Under the pieces are notes generated by a model. That model saw only the letters and a program-made list of their open reading frames with translations. It ran no database searches and was not told where the DNA came from. Below, piece after piece: positions 17,653-26,051 of a DNA stretch of 64,000 nt. Every line of letters starts with the position of its first letter. The first letter of the stretch is position 1. The stretch is from JAATFS01 sp037145635 (GTDB lineage: Bacteria; Pseudomonadota; Gammaproteobacteria; Xanthomonadales; Xanthomonadaceae): the NCBI GenBank assembly GCA_037145635.1, contig JBBCXB010000003.1, positions 434,001 through 498,000 on the forward strand. Direction: 5' to 3'. A program made the position numbers and the translations under genes.

Positions 17653-18054
17653 TTACGCCGCCACCTGCGGCAGCTTCGCGATCACCTTGATCTCGAACTG
17701 GAAGCCGTACAGCCAGGTGACCCCGATGCCGGTCAGGGTCGGGTGCGGCGCCTCGCCCCAATGGGCCGACAGCACCGTCCACACCCGTTCGAAGTTCGCC
17801 TCGGGGTCGACCAGGAATACGGTGGTGTCGATCACGTCGTCGAACGTGCAGCCGGCCGCCGCCAGGATGGCCTCGAGATTCTCGAACGCACGCCGGACCT
17901 CCGCCTCCAGGGTCGGCTCGGGCGAGCCGTCCTCGCGGCTGCCGACCTGCCCGGAGACGAACAGGAAGCCGTTGGCGCGGATCGCGGGCGAATAGCGGTT
18001 GCGCGCGTAGAGCGCCTGGCGGCCGGCGGGAAAGACGACATCACGTGCGGTCAT
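17653..18054 (-). CDS. RidA-family protein lacking the usual catalytic arginine
   Basis: 133 residues, the typical size of trimeric Rid proteins. Fold signatures: RYSPAIRANGFLFVSGQVG and AAAGCTFDDVIDTTVFLVD. Canonical RidA deaminates reactive enamines or imines and needs an arginine equivalent to E. coli Arg105, within P-A-R-S-x-V; here the aligned stretch reads HPTLTGIGVTW, so that arginine is absent. It therefore belongs to a divergent Rid subgroup whose activity is unclear. Transcribed divergently from a LysR regulator 136 bp away, which probably controls it. A role beside the pca genes is possible but not shown. Confidence 0.85.
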   Translation of the reverse strand: MTARDVVFPAGRQALYARNRYSPAIRANGFLFVSGQVGSREDGSPEPTLEAEVRRAFENLEAILAAAGCTFDDVIDTTVFLVDPEANFERVWTVLSAHWGEAPHPTLTGIGVTWLYGFQFEIKVIAKLPQVAA

Positions 18055-18105
18055 GAAGAGGCTCCGTCAGAGGGATCGGATGATCGAGGGGGAGGCCCAC
18101 CTTAG

Positions 18106-18167
18106 TTGTCCGGCTCGGGCGGATAAACGCGCGCATCCGGTCAACACTGTCCGTAGAATCCGGACAA
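18106..18167. promoter_or_regulatory. Inverted repeats in the ridA-like/LysR divergent promoter
   Basis: TTGTCCGG (18106-18113) and CCGGACAA (18160-18167) are perfect inverted copies. A tighter palindrome, TGTCCG-7 nt-CGGACA (18148-18166), lies just upstream of the LysR gene. LysR regulators typically bind an autoregulatory inverted repeat with a second half-site toward the target gene, as here. Assignment to this LysR protein is inferred from position. Confidence 0.55.
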
Positions 18168-18189
18168 TGGCCAGTCGGGAGTGCAGCGG

Positions 18190-19116
18190 ATGGACCGTTT
18201 CGATGCGATGCAGGCCTTCGTGCGGGTGGTGGAGACCGGCAGCTTCACCCGGGCGGCCGAGACGCTGCGGATGAGCCGCACCACGGTGAGCCAGCTGGTG
18301 CAGCAGCTGGAGACGCGGCTGCGGGTCAGGCTGCTCAACCGCACCACGCGCAAGGTCAACGTCACCGCCGACGGGGCCGCCTACTACACGCGGGTGGTGC
18401 GCCTGCTGGCCGACCTGGACGAGGCCGAGACCGGCCTGTCCAGCGCGGCGGCGTCGCCCCGTGGCCGCCTGCGCGTGGACGTGCCCAGCCCGCTGGCGCG
18501 CCTGATCCTGATTCCGGCGCTGCCGGCCTTCCACGCGCAATACCCTGACATCCAGCTCGACATGGGGGTCAGCGACCGCCGGGTGGACCTGATCGACGAA
18601 AACGTGGACTGCGTCGTCCGCGGCGGCGAGCTCACCGACCCGTCGCTGGTGGCGCGCCACGTGGGCGACCTGCGGCTCGGCGTCTATGCCACGCCCGACT
18701 ATCTGCAGCGGGCCGGCACGCCGCTGCACCCGCGTGCGCTGGAGGAGGGCCACCATCGCACGGTGGGTTTCCTGTGGGCGCGCAGCGGCAAGCCGATGCC
18801 CTACGCCCTGCGCCGCCACGGCGAGCACGTGCATGTGCAGGGCCGCCATGTGCTCGCGGTCGACGACGGCAATGCCTATCTCGCCGCCGGCCTGGCCGGG
18901 CTGGGCGCGCTCTGGCTGCCCGAGTACATGGCCCGGCCGCACCGGGAGCGCGGGGAGCTGGTGGCGTTGTTCGAGGACTGGCGGCTGGATCCGATGCCGA
19001 TGTACGTGGTGTTTCCGTCGCACCGCCACCTCGGCGCCAGGCTCCGGGTGTTCGTCGACTGGATCGTGGCGCTGATGGCCGTGCATGCGCCGCGGATCGG
19101 CCGGGGCGGGGCATGA
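18190..19116 (+). CDS. LysR-family transcriptional regulator
   Basis: 308 residues. N-terminal helix-turn-helix (MQAFVRVVETGSFTRAAETLRMSRTTVSQLVQQLETRL) and a two-lobed effector domain (GRLRVDVPSPLARLILIPALPAFHAQYPDIQLDM). The ATG at 18190 gives MDRFDAMQAF, the usual start of this LysR subgroup (a GTG three codons earlier is possible). It resembles the DsdC/YafC-like group without a predictable ligand. Divergent from the RidA-like gene, with a palindromic site between them. It is not obviously PcaQ, since the operators at pcaI fit the IclR protein PcaR instead. Confidence 0.9.
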   Translation: MDRFDAMQAFVRVVETGSFTRAAETLRMSRTTVSQLVQQLETRLRVRLLNRTTRKVNVTADGAAYYTRVVRLLADLDEAETGLSSAAASPRGRLRVDVPSPLARLILIPALPAFHAQYPDIQLDMGVSDRRVDLIDENVDCVVRGGELTDPSLVARHVGDLRLGVYATPDYLQRAGTPLHPRALEEGHHRTVGFLWARSGKPMPYALRRHGEHVHVQGRHVLAVDDGNAYLAAGLAGLGALWLPEYMARPHRERGELVALFEDWRLDPMPMYVVFPSHRHLGARLRVFVDWIVALMAVHAPRIGRGGA

Positions 19117-19216
19117 CCGGCGAGCGCGCGGCGGGCCTGGCCGCCGCCGGCGAAAGGACGGCGCGCGGTGCCGCTGCGCGCTAGGCTGGAAGGCCCGCCG
19201 TCCCCGGAGCCGCGCC

Positions 19217-20149
19217 ATGACGATCCGCCACCTCCTCTGCCTCGCATGGCTGTTGTGGCTGCCGTGCGCACCCCTGCAGGCCCGCCCGCAGCCCGGGCCG
19301 GGCACCGGGCTTGCGCAGGTGCGGGCCGACGACGGGCAGGCGCTGGCGCTGTGGTCGCGGGTGCCGGCGCAGCCGCGCGGCGCCGTGTTGCTGGTGCATG
19401 GCCGGACCTGGAGCTCGCTGCCCAACTTCGACCTGCAGGTGCCGGGCGAGCCCGCCGATACGCGTTCGGTGCTGGCGGCGCTGGCACGGGCCGGTTACGC
19501 GGCCTACGCGCTGGACCTGCGCGGCTACGGCGCGAGCGCGCGCGACCGCAGCGGCTGGAACACGCCGGATCGCGCGGCGGCGGACGTGCGCGCGGCGCTG
19601 GGCTGGATCGCGCAACGGCATCCGCGGCTGCCGCCGCCGGCGCTGCTCGGCTATTCCAACGGCGCCCGGATCGCGCTGCTGGTGGCGCAGGCGCAGGCGC
19701 CGGCGCTGTCGGCGCTGGTGCTGTACGGGTTTCCCGACGACGTCGAGGTGCCGCCCGCGGCGGAGGCGACACCGGCCGAGCCGCCACGGGTGCGCACCAC
19801 CGCCGAGGCCGCCGGCTCGGATTTCCTCACGCCCGGCGCGGCATCGCCGGCGGTGCGGGCGGCCTACGTGGCGCAGGCGCTGGCCGCCGATCCGGTGCGC
19901 GCGGACTGGCGCGCGCCGGAGCAGTTCGCCTACCGTCCCGAGCAGGTGGCCCAGGTCCCGGTGCTGCTGCTGCGCGGCGTCGACGACCCGCTCGCCACCC
20001 AGGCGGAGAACGCGCATCTGTACGCGCGCCTGCGCAGCGGGGACCGCACGTGGGTCACGCTGCCGCACGCCGACCATGTCGCCCACGTGGAGGAGGCGCA
20101 TGCGGCCTGGGTCGAGACAGTGGTCGCGTTCCTGCGCCGGCCGCGCTAG
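19217..20149 (+). CDS. Secreted alpha/beta-hydrolase
   Basis: 310 residues. The ATG at 19217 begins MTIRHLLCLAWLLWLPCAPLQA, a Sec signal peptide with predicted cleavage after residue 22, so the enzyme acts in the periplasm or outside. Hydrolase features: oxyanion-hole region VLLVHGRTWSS, nucleophile Ser147 in LGYSNGAR, acid Asp in RGVDDPLA and His in PHADHVAH. Substrate unknown; the lack of lipase or esterase-specific motifs prevents a narrower call. It runs toward pcaR and shares the hairpin between their ends. Confidence 0.85.
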   Translation: MTIRHLLCLAWLLWLPCAPLQARPQPGPGTGLAQVRADDGQALALWSRVPAQPRGAVLLVHGRTWSSLPNFDLQVPGEPADTRSVLAALARAGYAAYALDLRGYGASARDRSGWNTPDRAAADVRAALGWIAQRHPRLPPPALLGYSNGARIALLVAQAQAPALSALVLYGFPDDVEVPPAAEATPAEPPRVRTTAEAAGSDFLTPGAASPAVRAAYVAQALAADPVRADWRAPEQFAYRPEQVAQVPVLLLRGVDDPLATQAENAHLYARLRSGDRTWVTLPHADHVAHVEEAHAAWVETVVAFLRRPR

Positions 20150-20173
20150 CCGCGGGCGCGAGCTGCGGCTAGC
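20145..20173. terminator. Hairpin between converging genes
   Basis: GCTAGCCGC (20145-20153) and GCGGCTAGC (20165-20173) form a perfect 9-bp stem with an 11-nt loop. The hydrolase stop codon is inside the left arm and the pcaR stop is 13 bp beyond the right arm. Position suggests a shared, bidirectional 3'-end structure, although no T-run follows on either strand. Confidence 0.5.
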
Positions 20174-20185
20174 ACCCGCGAGTGC

Positions 20186-21046
20186 TCAGCTCAGCAGCGC
20201 GCCGAGCCGCTGGGCGGCGTCCTTCAGCGGCGGCAGCAGCTGGGTCTGCACCGCCTGCAGGCTCACGCGCCCGGCCTGGGTGCCGATGTTGAGCGCGGCG
20301 ATGACCTCGCCGCGGCGGTTGCGCACCGGCACCGCGATCGAGCGCAGGCCGATCTCCAGTTCCTGGTCGGTGAGCGAGGTGCCCTCGCGGCGCACCCGCG
20401 CCAGCATCTCCAGGAACTCGCGCGGGCCGGTGACGGTGCGCTCGGTGCGCGGGCGCAGCGGGTTGCGTTCCAGGTAGCTCTCCAGCGTGTCGTGCGGCAG
20501 CGCCGCCAGCAGCACCCGGCCCATCGAGGTGCAGTAGGCCGGCAGCCGGCTGCCGGCGCGCAGCCCGATCGACATGATGCGCACGGTCTCGGCGCGGGCG
20601 ATGTACAGCAGGTCGTCGCCGTCGAGCACGCCGAGCGAGCACGACTCGTGCACTTCGTCGCGCAGCGCGTCCAGCACCGGCTGCGCGGCGGCGGTCATCG
20701 ACGAGGACGCCACGTAGGCGCCGCCGATGCCGAGCACGCGCGGCAGCAGCACGTAGCCGCGGCCCTGCTCGCCGACATAGCCCAGCCGGGCCAGGGTGTA
20801 GAGCACGCGCCGCACCGCCGCGCGCGAGATGCCGGTCTCGGTGCTGATCTGCGACATGGTGACCTCGCGCGCATGCTGCGCGAACACGCTGAGCACGGCC
20901 AGGCCGCGCGCCAGCGAGGTCATGAAGTCCGGATCGCCCTGCAATCCGTCGATCTGCCGCATCAGCTCGTGGGTGAGCCCGCGTTCGGCGGGCGGGCTAC
21001 CGGGGGCGGCCTTGCGCCGGCCTGGGGAAGCGGGGGTGTCGGCCAT
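20186..21046 (-). CDS. pcaR: IclR-family regulator of protocatechuate catabolism
   Basis: 286 residues. Winged helix (ARGLAVLSVFAQHAREVTMSQISTETGISRAAVRRVLYTL, about residues 46-85) and an IclR effector domain with CTSMGRVLLAALP and SIAVPVRNRRGEVIAALNIGT. The segment GDPDFMTSLARGLAV and the spacing of later blocks match PcaR of Pseudomonas closely (from memory), better than PobR. Its ligand is expected to be beta-ketoadipate, with activation of pca genes. The operator-like sites at 10201-10234 and 23755-23769 fit PcaR binding. It lies between the pca genes and the PQQ dehydrogenase. A GTG 11 codons upstream is an alternative start. Confidence 0.85.
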   Translation of the reverse strand: MADTPASPGRRKAAPGSPPAERGLTHELMRQIDGLQGDPDFMTSLARGLAVLSVFAQHAREVTMSQISTETGISRAAVRRVLYTLARLGYVGEQGRGYVLLPRVLGIGGAYVASSSMTAAAQPVLDALRDEVHESCSLGVLDGDDLLYIARAETVRIMSIGLRAGSRLPAYCTSMGRVLLAALPHDTLESYLERNPLRPRTERTVTGPREFLEMLARVRREGTSLTDQELEIGLRSIAVPVRNRRGEVIAALNIGTQAGRVSLQAVQTQLLPPLKDAAQRLGALLS

Positions 21047-21150
21047 CGGGAGGTCGTGCAATCCATCGGGTACCCCGCCATGGTAAGCGCTGCACGGCGG
21101 CGGTGTGACGGAACGGCGGGAACCGGCGCGGAGCCGGCTCCCGCCCGGGC

Positions 21151-23550
21151 TCAACGCTTCTGCGGCAGCGCGTAGGCGATCACGTAGTCGCCGCGGTCCG
21201 GCGACTGGCGCGCACCGCCGGCGGTCACCACGATGTACTGGCGGCCGGTCCGGGGCGACACGTAGGTCATCGGTGTGCCCTGGCTGCCCACCGGCAGCCG
21301 CGCCTTCCAGATCTCCCTGCCGGTATGGCTGTCGAAGCCGCGCAGGTAGTAGTCCTGGGTGCCGGCGAAGAACAGCAGGCCCGACTGGGTGGCCAGCGAA
21401 CCGCCCAGCGTCGGCATGCCGATCGGGATCGGCAGCCCCATCTTGATGCCGAGCGGGCCGGTGTCGCGGACCGTGCCGACCGGCACCTGCCACACCAGCT
21501 TGCGCGTGGCCAGGTCCACCGCCGACATCGTGCCGTACGGCGGCTTCTGGCACGGGATGCCGAGCTTGGAGACGAAGCGGTCGCGCAGCGAGCCGTACGG
21601 CGTGCCGGTCTGCGAGGCCGCGCCCATCTCCACGCCGCCGGCCTTCTGGCTCTCCATCTCCCGGCGCGGGATCAGCCGCATCCAAAGGCCGATGCGCATG
21701 TCGTTGACGAACAGGTAGCCGGTGGTCGGGTCGAGCGAGGCGCTGCCCCAGTTCATGCCGCCCAGCGAGCCCGGCCACTGCAGTGCGAGGTCCTCGCCCG
21801 GCGGGGTGTACATGCCGTCGTAGCGCATCTGCCGGAAGTGGATGCGGCACAGCATCTGGTCGATCGGGGTGGCGCCCCACATGTCGGCTTCGGTCAGGGT
21901 CTGGGTGCCGATCTGCGGCAGCCCGGTGGACAGCGGCTGGGTCGGCGCGTAGCGCTCGCCCTCGGCCTTGCCCTGCGGCACGGCCACGTTCTGCACTGGA
22001 GCGATCGGCTGGCCGGTGGCGCGGTCGAGCATGAAGATCTGCCCGGCCTTGGTCACCTGCAGCAGCGCGGGCACAGTGCCGCCCTTGCCGTCCGGCACGT
22101 CGGCCAGGGTCGGCTGCGCGGGCACGTCGTAGTCCCACAGGTCGTGGTGCACGGTCTGGTAGTGCCAGCGCACGCGTCCGGTCGCCGCCTCCAGCGCCAC
22201 CACCGACGAGCTGTACTTGTCGTCCTGCGGGGTGCGCTCGCCGCCCCAGGCGTCCGGGGTGGTGTTGCCGGTGGGCAGGTAGATCAGGCCCAGCGCCGGG
22301 TCGTAGGCCATCGAGGTCCACACGTTGGGCGTGGCGCGGGTGTAGTGGATGTTCGGGTCCAGCGGGGTGTCCGGGGTCTCGCGGGCCAGGTCCCAGACCC
22401 AGACCAGCGCGCCGCTGCGCACGTCGAAGGCGCGGATCACGCCCGACGGTTCGCCGACCTCGATGTTGTCGGCCACGCGGCCGCCGACCACGATCAGGTG
22501 GCCGGCGATCAGCGGCGCGGCGGTGAGGGTGTAGAAACCGGGCTTGACCTCGCCCATGCCGGCCTTGAGGTCGACCACGCCGTCCTGGCCGAAATCGGCG
22601 CAGGGCTTGCCGGTCTCGGCGTCGAGCGCGAACAGGCGGGCGTCGACGGTGTTCATGACGATGCGGCGGCGGCAGATTGCATCGGCCGCCGGCGGCGCGA
22701 TGGGCGCGCTCCCGGCGGGGGCCGCGGGTGCGGCGGCGGCGTCGTAATAGCCCAGGCCGCGGCAGCGCTGCCAGTTCGGCGCGCTGGCCTTGGGATCGAA
22801 CGACCAGCGCTTGCGGCCGCTGTCGGCGTCCAGCGCGAACACCTGGTTGTGCGGGGTGCAGACGAACACGGTATCGCCGACCTGCAGCGGCGTGGCCTGG
22901 TCCTCGGCCCCGAAGCCGTTGCTGGTGGGCACGTCGCCGGTGCGGTAGGTCCAGGCCACCTGCAGCTGGTCGACGTTGTCGCGGTTGATCTGGTCCAGCG
23001 CGGCGAAGCGCGTGCCGCCGGGGGTGTTGCCCCAGTGCATCCAGTCCTTCTGCGCGGCGCCCTGCGCCACCGGCGTGACCGGCGCATCGCCGGGCGCGGC
23101 CACGATCGGGCGCGGCACGAACGCGTAGGCCGCGGTGGCGGCCAGGCCGGCCAGCAGCAGCGCCGACAGCGCATAGGCGCCGCGCCCGGCCGGCTGCCGG
23201 CGGCTGCGGCGCAGCGTCGGCCACAGCAGGGCCACCAGCAGCGCCAGCACCGCCGGGGCGACCAGGCGCGAGACCAGCGGCCAGAAATCCAGCCCCACCT
23301 CCCACAGCGCCCAGGCCACGGTGGCCGCGAAGGCCACGCCGTACAGCGCGGCACCGGCCGGCCGGCGTGCGATCACCAGCAGGCCGGCGGCCAGCGTGGC
23401 CAGGCCCATCGCCAGGAAGTACCCGCTGCCGCCTTCCGCGACCAGGCGGAGGCCGCCGACCAGCAGCACCGCCCCCAGCAGGGCGAGCAGCAGGCCCACG
23501 ACCCAGATCAGCCCGCGACCCAGGGCCGAGACGTTCGATTGCGTATTCAC
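21151..23550 (-). CDS. Membrane-bound PQQ-dependent dehydrogenase (glucose/quinate/shikimate type)
   Basis: 799 residues, as in E. coli Gcd and in quinate dehydrogenases. Five N-terminal membrane helices (about residues 10-140) anchor a periplasmic eight-bladed PQQ propeller containing DWMHWGNTPGGTRFAAL, TVHHDLWDYDVPAQPTL and GGSLATQSGLLFFAGTQDYYLRGFD. It oxidises a polyol or sugar and gives electrons to ubiquinone. GTG at 23550 is chosen because GGAGG lies ten bases upstream. Sequence alone does not separate glucose from quinate/shikimate dehydrogenase. A PcaR-type operator motif about 205 bp upstream and the adjacent pcaR favour quinate or shikimate, which are converted to protocatechuate. 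No quiB or quiC gene is present nearby. Confidence 0.88.
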   Translation of the reverse strand: MNTQSNVSALGRGLIWVVGLLLALLGAVLLVGGLRLVAEGGSGYFLAMGLATLAAGLLVIARRPAGAALYGVAFAATVAWALWEVGLDFWPLVSRLVAPAVLALLVALLWPTLRRSRRQPAGRGAYALSALLLAGLAATAAYAFVPRPIVAAPGDAPVTPVAQGAAQKDWMHWGNTPGGTRFAALDQINRDNVDQLQVAWTYRTGDVPTSNGFGAEDQATPLQVGDTVFVCTPHNQVFALDADSGRKRWSFDPKASAPNWQRCRGLGYYDAAAAPAAPAGSAPIAPPAADAICRRRIVMNTVDARLFALDAETGKPCADFGQDGVVDLKAGMGEVKPGFYTLTAAPLIAGHLIVVGGRVADNIEVGEPSGVIRAFDVRSGALVWVWDLARETPDTPLDPNIHYTRATPNVWTSMAYDPALGLIYLPTGNTTPDAWGGERTPQDDKYSSSVVALEAATGRVRWHYQTVHHDLWDYDVPAQPTLADVPDGKGGTVPALLQVTKAGQIFMLDRATGQPIAPVQNVAVPQGKAEGERYAPTQPLSTGLPQIGTQTLTEADMWGATPIDQMLCRIHFRQMRYDGMYTPPGEDLALQWPGSLGGMNWGSASLDPTTGYLFVNDMRIGLWMRLIPRREMESQKAGGVEMGAASQTGTPYGSLRDRFVSKLGIPCQKPPYGTMSAVDLATRKLVWQVPVGTVRDTGPLGIKMGLPIPIGMPTLGGSLATQSGLLFFAGTQDYYLRGFDSHTGREIWKARLPVGSQGTPMTYVSPRTGRQYIVVTAGGARQSPDRGDYVIAYALPQKR

Positions 23551-23754
23551 GTTGCGTGTTCCTCCGGATTCCGTGGCCGGGCGCTTGTGCGTCACGGCCT
23601 GTGCCCGGGCGTTCCATGAGACGGGGAGGGAACGTCCGGGTCCTGACCGCAGCGGAAGGATGGCTTCCGAGGCCAACGCTACGCCGGAATGGGTGAGGGC
23701 GGCCAGCGGCCGGCCTGCTCGAGGACGCCGGCGAGGCGCGTTCCGCAAGGGTCG

Positions 23755-23769
23755 GATCGATTATCGCAC
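23755..23769. promoter_or_regulatory. PcaR-type operator upstream of the PQQ dehydrogenase
   Basis: GATCGATTATCGCAC matches 13 of 15 bases of the PcaR site as I recall it (GTTCGATAATCGCAC) and contains the same CGATTATCG core as the site at the pcaI promoter. It is the only other copy of this core I noticed in the window. It lies in the 379-bp gap 23551-23929. The rest of that gap has a short CGCAC/GTGCG hairpin at 23765-23778 and nothing else recognisable. Confidence 0.6.
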
Positions 23770-23929
23770 CTCTGTGCGAATTTCGTGTCGCACCCGCTGG
23801 AACACTCCGGTGTGCGGCGCTGGCCCGGCGTGTGCGGGGTGCGGGGGTGAGGCGGGCCGCGGGCTGGACCGCGCGGCCCCGGCGACGCCGCCGTCCGGCG
23901 AGCCCGCCGCGCGAGCTCGCCGGATGCGC

Positions 23930-24028
23930 TTACTTCTGCTTCTTTTCCTGCTTGGCCGCGCGCTTTTCCTTCAGCGTCTTGGTCGGCTGCTTCTTGTCGC
24001 TCTTCTTCTGGTCCATTCCCTTGCTCAT
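23930..24028 (-). CDS. 32-residue lysine-rich protein of unknown function
   Basis: Translation: MSKGMDQKKSDKKQPTKTLK followed by EKRAAKQEKKQK; about 40% Lys, very basic, with no hydrophobic core and probably disordered. The ATG at 24028 has GAGGG about six bases upstream. Read without frame change, it stands out sharply from the Ala/Arg/Pro-rich chance translations common in this DNA, which argues it is a real gene. It is divergent from the RIO kinase gene, 170 bp away. Possible roles (RNA or ribosome binding) are only suggested by the charge. I do not recognise a family with known function. Confidence 0.7.
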   Translation of the reverse strand: MSKGMDQKKSDKKQPTKTLKEKRAAKQEKKQK

Positions 24029-24198
24029 GACACCCTCTGTGCGTGGCGGATCGATGGGAACGCCGCGCCCCGCCACGACGGCGCCGCGCGCCGGCCACTG
24101 TACTCCTGGACGTGGCCGGCGGCGGCCCTGCATGCGGTCTTGCCCCCGCCGTGGGTCATAATCCGCCTCCCCCCTGCCGCCCGGTCCCCGCGTTCCCG

Positions 24199-25056
24199 AT
24201 GAAGACTCCCAAGGGCCTGCAGCCACTGATCGACGACGGCGTCATCGATGGCGTCCTGCGTCCGCTCAAGAGCGGCAAGGAAGCCTCGGTGTACGTGGTC
24301 CATGCCGGCGACGAGGTGCTCTGCGCCAAGGTGTACAAGGACATGGCGCAGCGCAGCTTCCAGGCGCGCGTGCAGTACCAGGAAGGCCGCAAGGTGCGCG
24401 GCAGCCGCCAGGCGCGCGCGATGGGCAAGGCCACCAAGTTCGGCCGCCGCGAGCAGGAGACCGCCTGGAAGAACACCGAGGCCGACGCGCTGTACCAGCT
24501 GGTCGAGGCCGGCGTGCACGTGCCGCAGCCGCGCGGTTATTTCCACGGCGTGCTGCTGATGGCGCTGGTGACCGATGCCGACGGCCACAGCGCGCCGCGC
24601 CTGGGCGAGGTCGAGCTGGAGCCGGAGCAGGCGCGCGCGTTCCATGCGCGCCTGATCGGCGACGTGGTGAAGATGCTGTGCCTGGGCCTGGTGCATGGCG
24701 ACCTGTCCGAATACAACGTGCTGGTCGGCCCCGACGGCCCGGTGGTGATCGACTTCCCGCAGGTGGTCAGCGCCGCCGGCAACAACGCCGCCCGCGAGAT
24801 GCTGCTGCGCGATGTGCACAACCTGCGCGACTGCCTCGGCCGCTTCGCGCCCGAACTCAACGCCACCCACTACGGCGAGGAGATGTGGGCGCTCTACGAG
24901 AAGGGCGAGCTGCGCCCGGACAGCGCGCTGAGCGGGCGCTTCGTGTTCGACACCCGCCGCGCCGACGTGCGCGCGGTGCGCGCCTCGATCGAGGATGCAC
25001 GCCAGGAGGCGATCATCCGTCAGCAGGGCCGCGAGGAAGCCGAGAACGACGACTGA
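24199..25056 (+). CDS. RIO-type serine/threonine protein kinase
   Basis: 285 residues. RIO1-like fold: nucleotide loop SGKEASVYVV (residues 25-34), Lys44 in CAKVYK, catalytic HGDLSEYN (Asp168, Asn173) and metal-binding VVIDFPQ (Asp185), with no activation segment or substrate-binding subdomains. RIO1/RIO2 of eukaryotes and archaea act in small-subunit maturation; the bacterial branch is present in gamma-proteobacteria (for example the PA4780 type) and its targets are poorly known. The GRREQETAWKNTEADALYQLVEAGV region between lobes is the conserved RIO helix. Divergent from a small Lys-rich protein; no ribosome gene adjoins. Confidence 0.92.
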   Translation: MKTPKGLQPLIDDGVIDGVLRPLKSGKEASVYVVHAGDEVLCAKVYKDMAQRSFQARVQYQEGRKVRGSRQARAMGKATKFGRREQETAWKNTEADALYQLVEAGVHVPQPRGYFHGVLLMALVTDADGHSAPRLGEVELEPEQARAFHARLIGDVVKMLCLGLVHGDLSEYNVLVGPDGPVVIDFPQVVSAAGNNAAREMLLRDVHNLRDCLGRFAPELNATHYGEEMWALYEKGELRPDSALSGRFVFDTRRADVRAVRASIEDARQEAIIRQQGREEAENDD

Positions 25057-25188
25057 GCGCAGGTACGGAAGTCATGCAGGACGCTGCCTCCGGGGTAAGT
25101 TTGCTTGCCAAAGCGATGTCAGGCACAGACTCAACCCGGCTGGGTGCCGGACTCGCTGGCGATGAGCAGATGCGCCGCATCGAGGTTT

Positions 25189-26001
25189 TCAGGACTCGGC
25201 GCGGATCAGTTGTCTGAACAGTTCGTCCAATGCCCGAGGATCGCCATTGCCTGGCTTGAGGCGCGGTACCGAGGCAGCCATGCGTACCAGTTCGGTGTCG
25301 AGGAAATCGCTGATCGCCGGCACCCGCGGCCCGTCCTCTATCTCCGCAGCGAGACGCTTCTTCGCGAGCAGGGCGTCGATGGCTTCGCGCAGAGGCCCCG
25401 CTGGAAGCAGCGCCTCCAGCAGCCGCTCGAATGCCATCGGCGGCATCCCGCGCCCATCTTCGATCCACTTGCAGGCCAGCACCGGGCGCAGCACGTAGAG
25501 GTACTTCTTGGTGCGGATGCGATCGCCGCGCAGATAGCCGCGGTAGTTGCCCTTTGCCATGTTGAAGTAGTGCCACCACGTGCCCAGCGGCGAGTAGAAA
25601 ACACCTGCCACCTCCAGTAGCGCGGCAGTGGCGGCTGGATCCTGCCGGTAGACCAGCGGCGACTGCAACCATTCCAGCAGCGTCGGATTCGACTTGGAGA
25701 CTAGCCGCAGCGCCTTTCGCAGGTCCCAGCCGCTGACGTCCAGGTCGTCGGCGATTGGCAGTTCGATCACGTCGCGCTGTGGCTGACCCGGTCCGGTGCG
25801 CTCGTTGACCGTCAGGTACCAGTCCGGCTGGTGCACATAGACGAAACGTGCGTCGTAGTCGCTGTCAGGCGAGGAAAAGCCCCAGCCGCGGCTGCCCGAC
25901 TCGCAGGCGAGCAGGATGCGCACTTGGTGGCTGTGCTCGATGCCGCGTAGCGCTTCCAGCACGGCGGCACGCTTTTCCGGCGCGAGCGGGTGGATGTCCA
26001 T
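25189..26001 (-). CDS. Predicted nucleotidyltransferase (YcgL/RlaP-like, pol-beta fold)
   Basis: 270 residues. Nucleotidyltransferase signature GSRGWGFSSPDSDYDARFVY: Gly36-Ser37 and metal ligands Asp48 and Asp50. The rest (YLTVNERTGPG, NPTLLEWLQSPLVY, KYLYVLRPVLACKWIE) matches the RlaP/YcgL group that in some bacteria sits with RNA ligases. No ligase or toxin partner adjoins here; the gene stands alone between the RIO kinase and mnmG. Its GC content (about 57-60% in several lines) is clearly lower than its neighbours, suggesting later acquisition or relaxed selection. The ATG at 26001 gives MDIHPLAPEKRAAV; an upstream GTG is possible. Biochemical role unknown. Confidence 0.82.
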   Translation of the reverse strand: MDIHPLAPEKRAAVLEALRGIEHSHQVRILLACESGSRGWGFSSPDSDYDARFVYVHQPDWYLTVNERTGPGQPQRDVIELPIADDLDVSGWDLRKALRLVSKSNPTLLEWLQSPLVYRQDPAATAALLEVAGVFYSPLGTWWHYFNMAKGNYRGYLRGDRIRTKKYLYVLRPVLACKWIEDGRGMPPMAFERLLEALLPAGPLREAIDALLAKKRLAAEIEDGPRVPAISDFLDTELVRMAASVPRLKPGNGDPRALDELFRQLIRAES

Positions 26002-26051
26002 GGCGATCTCAACGATAACGGTCAAAAGGGATGGGTGCTGCGGCGATGCCC

